Position numbers and translations under genes: made by a program. 64,000 nucleotides of DNA, from the NCBI RefSeq assembly GCF_002808045.1, contig NZ_CP025000.1, positions 2,294,001 to 2,358,000 on the forward strand, in the 5' to 3' direction. The DNA is from Idiomarina sp. X4. Lineage in GTDB: Bacteria; Pseudomonadota; Gammaproteobacteria; Enterobacterales; Alteromonadaceae. The notes beneath the pieces were generated by a model that searched no databases, had not been told where the DNA came from, and saw only the letters and a list, made by a program, of their open reading frames with translations. Positions 28,921 through 38,662 of the stretch are shown here, one piece after another (position 1 is the stretch's first letter; the number at the start of each line of letters is the position of its first letter).

Positions 28921-29070
28921 ATGTTTAATTTTGAATTATATGAGAAAGTAAAACCTGACACGAATCAAAGGCACATGCCAGTATTTTTACGTAAACTTAT
29001 GATACCAAGTGCAGTAACCGAAATTTCCGATCTCCAACATATTCTGGATAGTCTCGACGCTCTCAGATAA
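28921..29070 (+). CDS. Possible small protein of 49 residues
   Basis: An uninterrupted frame of 49 codons fills most of the gap between two minus-strand genes, on the opposite strand. It starts MFNFELYEKVKP, has a second possible start at 28975 (HMPVFLRKL) with AAAGG upstream, and ends DSLDALR. Composition is protein-like, with a mixed basic centre and an amphipathic end. A GGA three to four bases before the first ATG is a weak ribosome site. It has no recognised family and an open frame of this length can occur by chance, so I give it low weight. Confidence 0.25.
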   Translation: MFNFELYEKVKPDTNQRHMPVFLRKLMIPSAVTEISDLQHILDSLDALR

Positions 29071-29077
29071 AAGTAGT

Positions 29078-29815
29078 CTAGGGCAGCCAAATATCTCCAA
29101 TGGCGGTTTCTGGCGAAAAGTGATGCGCAATTTGTGCTTGCAGCAACTCACCACAGGCAAGCGCGTCTGTCATGGCATCATGGGGAGCATAAAAGGGCAG
29201 GTTATAGCGCTGCCGACTGTCAGCTAAACGGATAGATACGGGCTTTTTACCGGTTATTTTGTCCCATAAACTTCGCTTTTGGCGATGGAAGCGTGCTTCA
29301 ATTTCCATCGTATCGATAACTGGAAAATGAATGGTCTCGTTTAAACGTTCTTTAAAGCCCCCTTGTAAAAAAGGGCGCTCAATACCGTTGTAGTGAACCA
29401 CCCATACCTTGCCGGCGACAGCCTCTAGAAGTGGGTCAATGACTTGGGCTAAATCCGGTGCCCGCTCTATTTCACTGTGCGTTATGCCGTGAATAGTGAC
29501 CGATTCTTCGGTTAATAACCGTCGGGGTTTTACCACCCATTGCCTGGCCTGACTCATGTCGATTCGTCCCAGTGTCATAGGAATAACCGCGATACTAATA
29601 ATGCCGTGCTTGTCAGGATCAAGACCGGTCGTTTCGAAGTCAACAGCAACCATCGGCACGTCTTTAATTGGTGTTTCAGCCGCAGCAATTGCGGCTTCGT
29701 AGTAGCGCTTAAGGGCGGGGTGCTTTGCTTTCTCCGCAAGTTCCTGAAATCGCTTTGGCCAGTTTGCCGTGCTTCTTCTCTGCTTATTCTCGGCGTCTGG
29801 TGGCAAATACAGCAT
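29078..29815 (-). CDS. DEDDh 3'-5' exonuclease (DnaQ/epsilon-like)
   Basis: A 245-residue exonuclease. Exo I is VAVDFETTGLD (about residues 57-67), with the two acidic metal ligands; Exo II is around VVHYNGIERPFL; Exo III has the His-Asp pair HDAMTDALA near residues 213-221, placing it in the DEDDh class. It is longer than the bare epsilon domain, with about 50 extra N-terminal residues. It follows the cNMP/CBS/DUF294 gene with a two-base gap and is probably translated from the same message. The same exonuclease/DUF294 pairing occurs in other gammaproteobacteria, often beside acetate uptake genes (from memory). Substrate unknown: RNA, DNA or nucleotides are all possible. Confidence 0.9.
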   Translation of the reverse strand: MLYLPPDAENKQRRSTANWPKRFQELAEKAKHPALKRYYEAAIAAAETPIKDVPMVAVDFETTGLDPDKHGIISIAVIPMTLGRIDMSQARQWVVKPRRLLTEESVTIHGITHSEIERAPDLAQVIDPLLEAVAGKVWVVHYNGIERPFLQGGFKERLNETIHFPVIDTMEIEARFHRQKRSLWDKITGKKPVSIRLADSRQRYNLPFYAPHDAMTDALACGELLQAQIAHHFSPETAIGDIWLP

Positions 29816-29817
29816 AA

Positions 29818-31674
29818 TTAGCCTCCAGAGTATTTATAACGCAGGTATTTCTGCGCATTACTGAGAATTTGGAAAGCATCTTTCAAGTTTTTACGCTCAA
29901 AGTCAGACAGGTCTTCAGGCGCCACATTGTTATCTGGCGTATCACCTGCCTCCAGAGCTAACGCCTGGTGACGAATTCGAACCATAGAAATTAATTCTAA
30001 TGCATCCCGTAAATCAGGACCGCGACCTTTGGGTAAGATATTGGCATCAATAATTTCTTCGAGGCGAGCAAACGAATTTTGCCGTTGTGCACCAATAGCT
30101 AGAGCGTGTACACGAATTAAGTCGGCCACCGGGCCGGTGCCGCGACGCTTTGTGTTTATACTGTCACGGTGCTTACCGTCTTTCTCCATGACAAAGTCTT
30201 TAAAAAAGCCGAGTGGGGGAGTACGGTTTAACGCATTGCGAGCCATCGATCCCAAAAAACGCTTATGTTTCGGCGCCTTTTTTCGAATGAGCTGGTTTAA
30301 TTCTTTTGCAAAACGCATCTCACCACTGACGCCATCTAAGTCGAAGAAAATGGACGAATGCAGAAGCTTTTCTGGTGACGGGTTTTCTATCCAGTCGGTG
30401 AAGTATTCTTTCCATTTTGATAACGGCTGACGCCAATTAGGGTTGGTTGCCATTATATCGCCTGTGCAATACGTATAACCGCAAGCGTTTAACCCGTCAG
30501 AAACAAACTGCGCAATATTTAAAAAGTATTTGTCATGCAATTTAGGTTCAAAGCTGTCATCCAGAACCATTGCATTGTCCTGGTCGGTCACAACGGTTTG
30601 TTCATCACGAGCCATGGAGCCGAGAGCCAGGAAACAGTATGGTACAGGAGGCGGACCATACTTTTCCTCAGCCAACTCTAATAAGCGTTGTTTAAAGCTG
30701 CGCCCAATGGTCGCCATGGCCGACCCGATTATGCGAGAGTTCGCGTCTTCTTCAACCATACGCACAAAGCTTTTGTGGACATCTGGAACTAATTGGGAGA
30801 GTTCTTCAATACTGGTTTGTTTAAAGATACTCGACACAATGTACAGACTGCTTTGTGATTCATGTCTCGCTACGTCTGACAAAGCAATAACACCTATGAC
30901 TTTGGACTGACGTAATACCGGTAAGTGGTGTAAGTTGGTGCGTAGCATCGTCAAGAACGCTTCAAAAACCCGATTATTATGCTGAACAAAAACTAAATTT
31001 TCCGACATAATGTCGGCCACTGGATCGGAGGCGTCTTTGTCCACTGCAAGCACGCGTTTTCGCAAATCTTTGTCGGTTATTATTCCGGTGGGGATATCCC
31101 GTTTTTCATCGTCATAAATGAGCAAAGACGAAACTTTCTCATCGGTCATTAAGCAAGCAGCTTCACGTATTGATGCACTTTTGTTAATCGCGATTGGCTC
31201 GCGTGTAATTAACGTTTCCACTCGAGCGGACAACGTACGATTGCGGCTTTCATGCGTTTTTACCGCGTGACTGACCCGACGTTGCTCTTCAACTTCAACG
31301 GCGTCGGCAAAAGCATCGTATTCATCATAAAAACGATTGAATAAATCGCCTGGGATATAGTAGAGCAAAGTGTCTTCAATGGTTTTTACGGGAAAGCGGA
31401 CTCGGCCTTTGCGAAGTAAGCCGGCTTCTCCAAAAAAACCGCCTTCATCTAAGCGGTTAAACAACGAGCCGTCTTTGTGATAAGTCTCTATAGAGCCACT
31501 TCTGACAACGTGAAGTGCATCAATGTGTTGATTAAATTCAAGGATTTGAGTGTCCGCTTTAAAGTAAGCAACAGAGGTGTTTTGTGCCGTTAATTGAAGT
31601 TCTTCTTCCGGTAGCTCGTTAAAAGGAGAGTACTTGCGTAAGAAGTTCAGTATTTCTACGTGCTCAGCTTCCAT
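29818..31674 (-). CDS. Cyclic-nucleotide-binding / CBS / DUF294 nucleotidyltransferase-like protein
   Basis: A 618-residue regulatory-looking protein. In order: a cyclic-nucleotide-binding domain (about residues 10-130, with GGFFGEAGLLRKGRVRFP in place of the phosphate-binding cassette), two CBS motifs (about 155-275), a DUF294 nucleotidyltransferase-like domain (about 300-440) with GSMARDEQTVVTDQDNAMV, which keeps the GS and paired Asp of the GlnD-like active site, and a DUF294 C-terminal domain. No membrane segment. The layout suggests a GlnD-like uridylyl/adenylyl-transfer protein governed by nucleotides. It is co-transcribed with the exonuclease and lies 50 bases after the BCCT transporter gene on the same strand, which suggests a regulatory link. 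Confidence 0.9.
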   Translation of the reverse strand: MEAEHVEILNFLRKYSPFNELPEEELQLTAQNTSVAYFKADTQILEFNQHIDALHVVRSGSIETYHKDGSLFNRLDEGGFFGEAGLLRKGRVRFPVKTIEDTLLYYIPGDLFNRFYDEYDAFADAVEVEEQRRVSHAVKTHESRNRTLSARVETLITREPIAINKSASIREAACLMTDEKVSSLLIYDDEKRDIPTGIITDKDLRKRVLAVDKDASDPVADIMSENLVFVQHNNRVFEAFLTMLRTNLHHLPVLRQSKVIGVIALSDVARHESQSSLYIVSSIFKQTSIEELSQLVPDVHKSFVRMVEEDANSRIIGSAMATIGRSFKQRLLELAEEKYGPPPVPYCFLALGSMARDEQTVVTDQDNAMVLDDSFEPKLHDKYFLNIAQFVSDGLNACGYTYCTGDIMATNPNWRQPLSKWKEYFTDWIENPSPEKLLHSSIFFDLDGVSGEMRFAKELNQLIRKKAPKHKRFLGSMARNALNRTPPLGFFKDFVMEKDGKHRDSINTKRRGTGPVADLIRVHALAIGAQRQNSFARLEEIIDANILPKGRGPDLRDALELISMVRIRHQALALEAGDTPDNNVAPEDLSDFERKNLKDAFQILSNAQKYLRYKYSGG

Positions 31675-31724
31675 ATAAGCACCTTAAAAGGTGAGCGACA
31701 CCCAGAGGTGCCGCTCGTGGTCGA

Positions 31725-33422
31725 TTATTTTGTGGTTTTACCAACTCGTGGTTCAGAGCGCAAGCCCTGGACTAGCGCAACACACGCCGCGAGTAGAACG
31801 ATCGTAAATGGAAGTCCCGCTGATACCGCCATCGCCTGCAAGGCAACAAGGCCACCGCCAAGGATTAGAGCAATAGCGACTAATCCTTCAAAAGTACACC
31901 AGAATACTTTCTGAGTGGTTGGTGCGTGAACTTTACCGCCCGCACTGATGGTATCAATAACCAATGAGCCAGAGTCAGATGACGTAATGAAGAACACCAT
32001 GACAAGGACAATGGCTACGAAGGATGTGATGCCCGTCCAGGGCAGGCCTTCCAACATCACAAACAGTTGTAATGATAAGTCAACTTCTGCGACCTTTTCT
32101 GCGCCGGCAAGGAATTGCTCAATAGCCGCGGTACCAAATACGCTCATCCAGAACACACAAGCCAGTGATGGAATCAGCAGCACTGAAACTAAGAATTCAC
32201 GTACAGTACGACCGCGAGAAACACGAGCAATGAACATGCCTACAAAAGGTGACCATGCTATCCACCACGCCCAATAGAATGAAGTCCAGCCTTGTGAGTA
32301 GTTTAAGTCTTCCCGACCAACGGGGTTAGACAGTGCAGGTAAGTTCACAACGTAGTTATACAGGTTATCGACGAAACCAGTCAGAATAGCAACCGTTGGC
32401 CCCACTATAATAACAAAGAGCATTAACAGTGCGGCGAGTGTCATATTGATTTGCGATAAACGCTGAACACCAGATTCAAGGCCGGCTAAAACAGAGACTA
32501 AAGCGACAGCGGTAATACCGATAACCAGCAACACTTGCGTTGTACTGCCCTGGTCCCAACCGAATAAAAAGTTAAAGCCGGAAGCCGCTTGAGAGGCGCC
32601 TAAACCCAGTGATGTAGCTAAGCCGAACAACGTAGCCAAAATGGCAATGATGTCAATGATATGGCCTGGCCAGCCCCAAACACGCTCTCCCAAAATGGGG
32701 TAGAAAATAGAGCGAATGGTTAATGGTAATCCCTTATTAAAAGAGAACAGTGCCAAGCCTAAAGCCAGAACTGCGTATATGGCCCAAGGGTGTAAAGCCC
32801 AATGGAAAATGGTTGCAGCCATACCAAGGGCAATGGCTTTTTCTTCATTTCCTCCGGCAGCGCCAAGCGGCGCCCAGTCGGTGCGAATACCATCCGCGTT
32901 AACTTCCGTTCCGCCAAGAGCGGTACTGAAGTGCGTTATAGGCTCGGACACACCATAAAACATGAGTCCAATACCCATGCCTGCCGCAAATAACATTGAG
33001 AACCAGCCCAGGTAAGAGAAGTCAGGTTTTGCTTCTGTACCCCCAATTCGGACTCTTCCTAATGGGGAAAATACTAAGAACAAACAAAGTAAGACAAATA
33101 TGTTTGCAGCCCCAATAAAGAACCAGTCTAAATTCGCTGTTAACCAGTTTTTCGTGCTGGTAAATATTGGCTCTGCCTGATTCTGAAATGCTAACGTAAT
33201 AAATACGAAAGCGATAATGGCTAGCCCTGAAATAGCAAAAACGCGGTTATGAAAATCAAGCCCGAATGGACCTACTTTCATGACCACGTTGTCTTGTCCA
33301 ATTTGGTAGTCCGTATTTATGGGGTTAACTTCCCCGTCTGGAATCATTGGGTCTGACGCTTGGCGCTCTCGTTCTACATCTTTGTCGCCGCGCAGTACCT
33401 CTTCTTCTTTTTTTTTGGTCAT
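31725..33422 (-). CDS. BCCT family transporter (betaine/choline/carnitine type)
   Basis: A 565-residue secondary transporter with twelve expected membrane spans after a charged 45-residue cytoplasmic N-terminus. The family core segment WAWWIAWSPFVGMFIARVSRGR (shown by its parts WAWW and PFVGMFIARVS) is present around residue 370, as is GMGIGLMFYGVSEP in span 3. BCCT carriers import compatible solutes such as glycine betaine by Na+ or proton symport, and could support osmoprotection in a saline habitat. The start has an excellent GGGGAAG site. It is the first gene of an apparent three-gene run with the DUF294 and exonuclease genes. Exact substrate cannot be told. Confidence 0.93.
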   Translation of the reverse strand: MTKKKEEEVLRGDKDVERERQASDPMIPDGEVNPINTDYQIGQDNVVMKVGPFGLDFHNRVFAISGLAIIAFVFITLAFQNQAEPIFTSTKNWLTANLDWFFIGAANIFVLLCLFLVFSPLGRVRIGGTEAKPDFSYLGWFSMLFAAGMGIGLMFYGVSEPITHFSTALGGTEVNADGIRTDWAPLGAAGGNEEKAIALGMAATIFHWALHPWAIYAVLALGLALFSFNKGLPLTIRSIFYPILGERVWGWPGHIIDIIAILATLFGLATSLGLGASQAASGFNFLFGWDQGSTTQVLLVIGITAVALVSVLAGLESGVQRLSQINMTLAALLMLFVIIVGPTVAILTGFVDNLYNYVVNLPALSNPVGREDLNYSQGWTSFYWAWWIAWSPFVGMFIARVSRGRTVREFLVSVLLIPSLACVFWMSVFGTAAIEQFLAGAEKVAEVDLSLQLFVMLEGLPWTGITSFVAIVLVMVFFITSSDSGSLVIDTISAGGKVHAPTTQKVFWCTFEGLVAIALILGGGLVALQAMAVSAGLPFTIVLLAACVALVQGLRSEPRVGKTTK

Positions 33423-33585
33423 TTAGCTTCCCCTTTATTAAAAATAGGCGCTATTACGCATTTGAATTTAAAGCTTTATTTTTAAATTCATGAGTAGAGT
33501 ATAGAAGCTACGGAGAATTCTTAAAGTTAGATCGGTAGGAAATTAGAATTGTTTTTCAAATAACTGATGAATAAAAACCAGATGA

Positions 33586-33616
33586 CTGGCGTATAACCAT
33601 GTATACGCCAGTTTTT
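33586..33616. terminator. Hairpin downstream of the outer-membrane protein gene
   Basis: Ten-base stem CTGGCGTATA (33586-33595) / TATACGCCAG (33602-33611) followed on the plus strand by five T. On the minus strand, where the adjacent gene ends, the T run comes a few bases later, so function as a terminator for that gene is likely but not ideal. Confidence 0.55.
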
Positions 33617-33623
33617 ATGTTAT

Positions 33624-34232
33624 TTAGAAGCTGTAACGGACGCTCGCACCGATGGTATCGATGTCCTGATCAATCTCATCTAAATCATACAATTTATAAC
33701 CAACACCCAGCGATAAGTTGCGCGTTAGGTGAAAAAACGCTGATGCGTCATAACGAATAGCGTTTTCATCTTCAATATCCAGATAGTCAGCTTTGACAGA
33801 GAGTTCGAAAAAGTCGGTTATCATAGAGCGTATACCCAGCCCAGCACCATAGCCAGATTCGTCAAATGACTCTGAGCCAATAGCATCGATAGAGCCGACA
33901 AGTTCAAGCTTCTCATAGGTTACAGTCGCGAAAATGTCGGTTGAGTCGGTAATACCATGATTGAAACCTAAACCTGCATTCAGTGAATCTAAATCCACGT
34001 CACCAAAGTCTGACTCGTCGCCAACTGAGTCGAAGTTGGCTAAAACAAAAACTGAGTCACTGAGTGAAAGCGAGCCAGACACAGCATAACCATCCATTGA
34101 AATGTCTTCATCAAGGGGCGTTTCAATGTCCGTTTCGATATAGGTCGCCTGAATTTTATCCCAGTTAGGAGAGTCCGCTAAAGCGCCTGTTGAAGTTCCA
34201 ATTAAAGCGAGTGCAATGATTGTCTTTTTCAT
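33624..34232 (-). CDS. Small outer-membrane beta-barrel protein
   Basis: A 202-residue protein with a signal peptide ending GALA (residue 19) and a final Phe in GASVRYSF, typical of barrels inserted by the BAM complex. The mature part shows repeated alternating patterns with acidic turns (such as DESDFGDVDLDS) consistent with eight strands. The acidic loops suit a marine or saline organism. It is transcribed alone, ahead of a hairpin. Porin, Ail-like or structural roles are all possible; I cannot choose. Confidence 0.8.
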   Translation of the reverse strand: MKKTIIALALIGTSTGALADSPNWDKIQATYIETDIETPLDEDISMDGYAVSGSLSLSDSVFVLANFDSVGDESDFGDVDLDSLNAGLGFNHGITDSTDIFATVTYEKLELVGSIDAIGSESFDESGYGAGLGIRSMITDFFELSVKADYLDIEDENAIRYDASAFFHLTRNLSLGVGYKLYDLDEIDQDIDTIGASVRYSF

Positions 34233-34333
34233 GATGCTTCCTTACTGTTTGGTTTCTATACATGTTGCTTTTCTTTTCACATCAATAACGCTATAGCCTA
34301 GGTAGCAAAGCTTCAACGGTATTTACGAAACCT

Positions 34334-35509
34334 TTAATCGAGGCGATTTATAAGGGAAATTAAAGCGGCTTCTGCGACACGTTTTATGTTATCGCGATCT
34401 TCGTTGTCACTGACTTCATAGGTCACTGCGTGAGCCGCGAACTTGTCGGTAATAAACTGTTTGAACACACCGCTTTCAGGGTGCGCGCCAGGTTGATAAT
34501 CAAGCTCAACCGAGTCGACTATTTCAGTGACTTCTTCTATCCAGTTATAGACCCTCTGAGGATCCCGTAGGGGTGCTCCAGAAATAGGCTCATAGCCTTT
34601 GGGAATGGTGTAAAAAACGTTGCGGCGAGTCGAGTGAAAATCAATCGCAAATTCAATTTTTCCACCATCTTCTGCCACATTTTCTAGGTATTTTGTCAGG
34701 GCTTGAGTCTCTGGAAGCGTTTGGTTCTTCCAGTCCCTGTTCATATCAACTCCAGCGGCGGTTAAGCGCCAATTGCCATGATATACCCCGTCGGGATTCA
34801 TGTTAGGAACAAGCAGTATGTTGTAGTTTTTTCGGAAGTCTGAAACGTATTTCTCATCGCTGAATAACAGTTCCCCAAAGTGAAGAAGCGCGATTGCACC
34901 AGTGACTTCTGGTGGGTGTTGACGGCCGATAAGTATCAGCCACTTATCGCTTGAAGAGACCGTATGCTCTAAGGCTGCCAGGTTTCTCCCTTCGCTGGAG
35001 ACCCCTAGAGAAATGACTTTTGAGCGTTCTGGCTCTTTAATTAAACTACTTAACCATTCTATATAGTGGACGTTATCGATGATTTCTTGCCCAGCGATAA
35101 TTTCCTTCTCTTTTGCGGGCAGAGTAACCTCAAACTTTAACCAGCCATCGCCTTCTGAAAAAGGAATAGGGTGCCACATGTCTTCACCGATACCGCTACG
35201 TTTCGGCTTATACCTAGAAATACCTTTTTCTGCGAATAGGGTAATAGTAAAGGTCTTGCTTTTATCCGTCATGTTTTCAACTGCAAACGCATACCAAGGG
35301 CTGGGGTTTATGTCTTTTTTCTCTGGTCTTAAGTAGAGTTTAAATTGACCTTCCTGTTCTCGCTCACAATGATGTAAACGTCCCGCAGCAAAGTCAGTTG
35401 TAAACTTGACTTGCTCGAACGAGCAGCCATCAGGATTCCTCGGTTTGTCGTCCTGAGGCTGCTGAAGCGTTAATTGACTGAATAACGCAACGCTGGCTAA
35501 AGAGAGCAT
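34334..35509 (-). CDS. M14 family zinc carboxypeptidase
   Basis: A 391-residue metallocarboxypeptidase. An N-terminal beta-sandwich-like domain (about residues 25-150) precedes the catalytic domain, as in cytosolic carboxypeptidase-like M14 members. Zinc ligands are GRQHPPE (His and Glu) and the His of DFHST; NMNPDG and GVDMNRDW carry the substrate-binding Asn-Arg pair; the catalytic Glu is likely in VTYEVSD. The first 20 residues are hydrophobic and may be a signal peptide, though they lack basic residues. It starts eight bases after the TonB-dependent receptor gene with a GAGGAA site, so the two form an operon. It probably trims peptides related to what the receptor imports (inference). Confidence 0.9.
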   Translation of the reverse strand: MLSLASVALFSQLTLQQPQDDKPRNPDGCSFEQVKFTTDFAAGRLHHCEREQEGQFKLYLRPEKKDINPSPWYAFAVENMTDKSKTFTITLFAEKGISRYKPKRSGIGEDMWHPIPFSEGDGWLKFEVTLPAKEKEIIAGQEIIDNVHYIEWLSSLIKEPERSKVISLGVSSEGRNLAALEHTVSSSDKWLILIGRQHPPEVTGAIALLHFGELLFSDEKYVSDFRKNYNILLVPNMNPDGVYHGNWRLTAAGVDMNRDWKNQTLPETQALTKYLENVAEDGGKIEFAIDFHSTRRNVFYTIPKGYEPISGAPLRDPQRVYNWIEEVTEIVDSVELDYQPGAHPESGVFKQFITDKFAAHAVTYEVSDNEDRDNIKRVAEAALISLINRLD

Positions 35510-35517
35510 TTATTCCT

Positions 35518-38500
35518 CTAAAATGCCCAGGACAAGGTTGCGTAAGTGTAACGTCCGCGATTTGAATGGACGTCTGAGAAATAACCAAAGCTTTCATCGG
35601 CAATAGGCGGTTTCTTGTTGGCTATGTTTCGGGCGCCTAATCGGATACTGAGCCCGTCGAGAGATCTTTGGCTGAAGTGGTAGTCGAGATAGATGTCGGT
35701 TGTTGTCCAGCTATCTATCGGCATCATATCTCCTTCGGATGTGGTGACACTGGTTTCGTAAAAGTCATCAATGTAGTTGACTCGAACACCCGCGCCCCAG
35801 TTCCCCAGGTCCCAATCTAGACGAGCAAATGCACGCCATTTAGGATTACCGTTTATTTGCCGTAAGTCACCCGCACCAACTACTGGTATGTCAACGGGGA
35901 CAGCTGGGTTTCCACTTTTTTGAGCCTCCAAAACGATAGCACTGATAGGATCTGGAGTTTGCATAAACTTACGTAAATGAGCGGCATTGATGGAGAAATC
36001 AAAAAGGCCATAGTTATCACTGTTTACTTGATAGCCGACACTAATATCTGTCCCCGAGATTTCTCGGACTTCTAAGTTATCGTATTGGTTATTGACATAA
36101 ACGACTTCTAGTTCGTCATTACGAATCACCGCAGGGTTTGACTCATCCTGGGAACGAAGCAGTGAATCGTATAGCAGGTGAGTTTGGCTATTTAGAATAC
36201 CGACGACGCCTTCTTGTTTAATTCGCCATCTGTCAACGGTAATGAGAAAGCTATCGAATGGAGTAATCGCAATGCCGAAATTATATATTTCGTCATCTTC
36301 TGGTTTGAGGTCGCTGTTGCCACCTCGTACTTCCGTTATGCTGTACCTATCATCAATGACGGGATCTGTTCGGGTGTTTGTGCGGGAGACACTTTCTTCA
36401 ACTACCTGAGGAAGATTGGGGGCTCTGAAGCCACCGGAATAAGAAGCTCTTAATTGAAGCCACCCGACAGGGAGCCAGCTTAACGCCAGCTTAGGTTTGG
36501 TCACGCTGCCGACATCGGAAAAACTTTCATAGCGCAACGCCACCTGCATATCGAATGTTTCATGGAAAGGGACAAGCAGTTCTGTATAGGCGGAAAATAT
36601 ATTACGACTGCCTTGTGCATCGGGTGTCGAACTGCTGCCAAGCACGTCAGAATTTGTCATTAGTTCGCCGGTTACCTGATCATAAAATGGTGCCGAGCCA
36701 TCCAGAAGTGGGTGTCTGTCGTCAGCGTAGGATTCATAGCGATACTCAACTCCGGCTGCAAGCCCAATGTCTCCGGCATACCAGTTGGCAAGTGTGGGGT
36801 TTGAGAGTTTAAAGTCCCATTGAGCAAGCTCAGTAGAACTATCCCGGGTAATATTATCGGTTAAGTTTGCTATCACGTCAGGCGCGTTGTAAGCGCTCGT
36901 TCCACTGTTTAGATTATTTGGGTCTCCACCTATAAATGGATTATAGGCCTCTTCTGGATTGGTTGAGTTTATTGCTTGCTGTAATGCGCTGACGCGTATC
37001 CTGTTATAACCGGTATCCAGAGTGTCCGCTCTGGAATAAAGCAAGGCTGATTCCCACTCCCAGGTTTTTGTGTAACCACGCAGTCCCGCTAAAAGGCGGT
37101 AGCTGGAGTCTTCAACTTCAATTCTTCTCGGGCCAACGTCCATTGGTCGAATATTGCGTAATGTAACGGTTTCTCCAAAGGGGTTGTATGCAGCATCTTC
37201 GCTAATGGTAAAACGTTGTGCGGTTAAATTAGCGTTCTGTTCTCTACGGCGTTTTGATATAGCGTCATAGTAAAGCGCTTCACCGAACAACTCGAGATTT
37301 GGGCTAAGGGAGTGGGTGTAATAGGCGAATAAGTTAACCCGGTCAACAGCGGAAGTCATGCTTTGATCCTGAAGCGCAGAGTCATAACGCATTTCTCGTG
37401 GGATAGGGCCTTCAGCGGCGCAGACGCCGTCAGAAATGACCTGAAAACAGTCACCCATTGACTCAGGGCGAATATGGAAGCGCCCAATGTTTTCACCGTC
37501 AAAAATTGCCCACGGGCTGGAAAGAGAACGATTGTCTAATTGTGTATCGCCTATAAACTCCGGTGGAACCCTACCATTAAAACGCCTATCTTCGCTTGCT
37601 GAGTAAGACCGTTCATTAGCGCCAATTTCATCTCGGGTATAATAGGCAAATGATAGGCTTAAATGACTTTTATTATCATTGAAGTAAAAGCCTGTCGATC
37701 CGCTTGCCAAGTATTGTTGCATTGAGGTGCCTTCAGCATTACCGGCGTTAAGCTTTAATTCTGACTGAGTTACTTCCTTTTTGAGAACATAATTAACAAC
37801 GCCAGCAACGGCGTCAGTACCATAAAGCGCGGATGCTCCGTCCCTAAGTACCTCCAGTCGACGCAGCCCCGATACCGGTAACGTGTTTGAATTGACGGTT
37901 GTGACTGGAACAAAGTTTTCCGTTTGGGTCCCCGGGTGCAACACTAAGCGGCGACCGTTCAAAAGGGTGAGCGTGTTACCAGTACCTATGCCTCTTAAAT
38001 TGATGGAAGCAACATCCCCTCGGGCGTCATTAACACCACCAATGGCTCGTTCGTTATTAAAGCTAATGTCTCCCACTTGAGGCACTGATCGTAATAACTC
38101 GTCCCCGGTTACTGCTCCAGTATTGGTTATGTCGTCGGCATTGAGGACTGTAACTGGTAGTCTTCCGGCAGCTTGTGCGCCTCTAATATTGCTGCCCACG
38201 ACAGTAATTTTTTCCATAGATTCTGCTTGATCAGAACTGGGCTGAGATTGTTTTTCTATTTTGCGTTGAATAATAAATGTATTCTCAGACTGACGTATAA
38301 CCTCAAGGTCAGTTCCTGTTAGTAACCGCTCTAGTGCCTCTAGAGGTGCGAAGTCCCCCTCTAAGGGCGCAGCACTGTAACCATCAACAACCTCTGGAGA
38401 GAATATAACTTGCGTGCCTGTTTGCTCGGCGAGATCAAGTAACGACGCGCTTAACGGTTGTTCTGCAAGCGATATTGACTGGTCGGGGTCTTGAGGAATA

Positions 38501-38586
38501 ATCGGCGCTGCTTGAGCTGATAGGGAAATACAGCTTAAGGCCGCGCAGGTACAAAGTGCGATGTAACTTTGTTTATGCTTAATCAT
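35518..38586 (-). CDS. TonB-dependent receptor with N-terminal STN signalling domain
   Basis: A 1022-residue outer-membrane receptor. A signal peptide ends at SAQA (about residue 27). Residues 35-115 form an STN domain (SLAEQPLSASLLDLAEQTG is its start), which in FecA-type receptors contacts a FecR anti-sigma protein in the periplasm. The plug domain (about 125-270) has LRGIGTGNTLTLLNGRRL and ALYGTDAVAGVVNY. The rest is a 22-strand barrel ending in Phe (LSWAF). The genes upstream encode a FecR-like protein and an ECF sigma factor; downstream lies a carboxypeptidase. This is a substrate-sensing transducer; substrate unknown, with peptides more likely than iron given the neighbour. Confidence 0.94.
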   Translation of the reverse strand: MIKHKQSYIALCTCAALSCISLSAQAAPIIPQDPDQSISLAEQPLSASLLDLAEQTGTQVIFSPEVVDGYSAAPLEGDFAPLEALERLLTGTDLEVIRQSENTFIIQRKIEKQSQPSSDQAESMEKITVVGSNIRGAQAAGRLPVTVLNADDITNTGAVTGDELLRSVPQVGDISFNNERAIGGVNDARGDVASINLRGIGTGNTLTLLNGRRLVLHPGTQTENFVPVTTVNSNTLPVSGLRRLEVLRDGASALYGTDAVAGVVNYVLKKEVTQSELKLNAGNAEGTSMQQYLASGSTGFYFNDNKSHLSLSFAYYTRDEIGANERSYSASEDRRFNGRVPPEFIGDTQLDNRSLSSPWAIFDGENIGRFHIRPESMGDCFQVISDGVCAAEGPIPREMRYDSALQDQSMTSAVDRVNLFAYYTHSLSPNLELFGEALYYDAISKRRREQNANLTAQRFTISEDAAYNPFGETVTLRNIRPMDVGPRRIEVEDSSYRLLAGLRGYTKTWEWESALLYSRADTLDTGYNRIRVSALQQAINSTNPEEAYNPFIGGDPNNLNSGTSAYNAPDVIANLTDNITRDSSTELAQWDFKLSNPTLANWYAGDIGLAAGVEYRYESYADDRHPLLDGSAPFYDQVTGELMTNSDVLGSSSTPDAQGSRNIFSAYTELLVPFHETFDMQVALRYESFSDVGSVTKPKLALSWLPVGWLQLRASYSGGFRAPNLPQVVEESVSRTNTRTDPVIDDRYSITEVRGGNSDLKPEDDEIYNFGIAITPFDSFLITVDRWRIKQEGVVGILNSQTHLLYDSLLRSQDESNPAVIRNDELEVVYVNNQYDNLEVREISGTDISVGYQVNSDNYGLFDFSINAAHLRKFMQTPDPISAIVLEAQKSGNPAVPVDIPVVGAGDLRQINGNPKWRAFARLDWDLGNWGAGVRVNYIDDFYETSVTTSEGDMMPIDSWTTTDIYLDYHFSQRSLDGLSIRLGARNIANKKPPIADESFGYFSDVHSNRGRYTYATLSWAF

Positions 38587-38662
38587 AATCAGTACCTTTT
38601 TATTTATTGAAGGTTTACTGCGTCTTTAAAGGCATATACGCACTGAACTTGAATGTCCTCCA

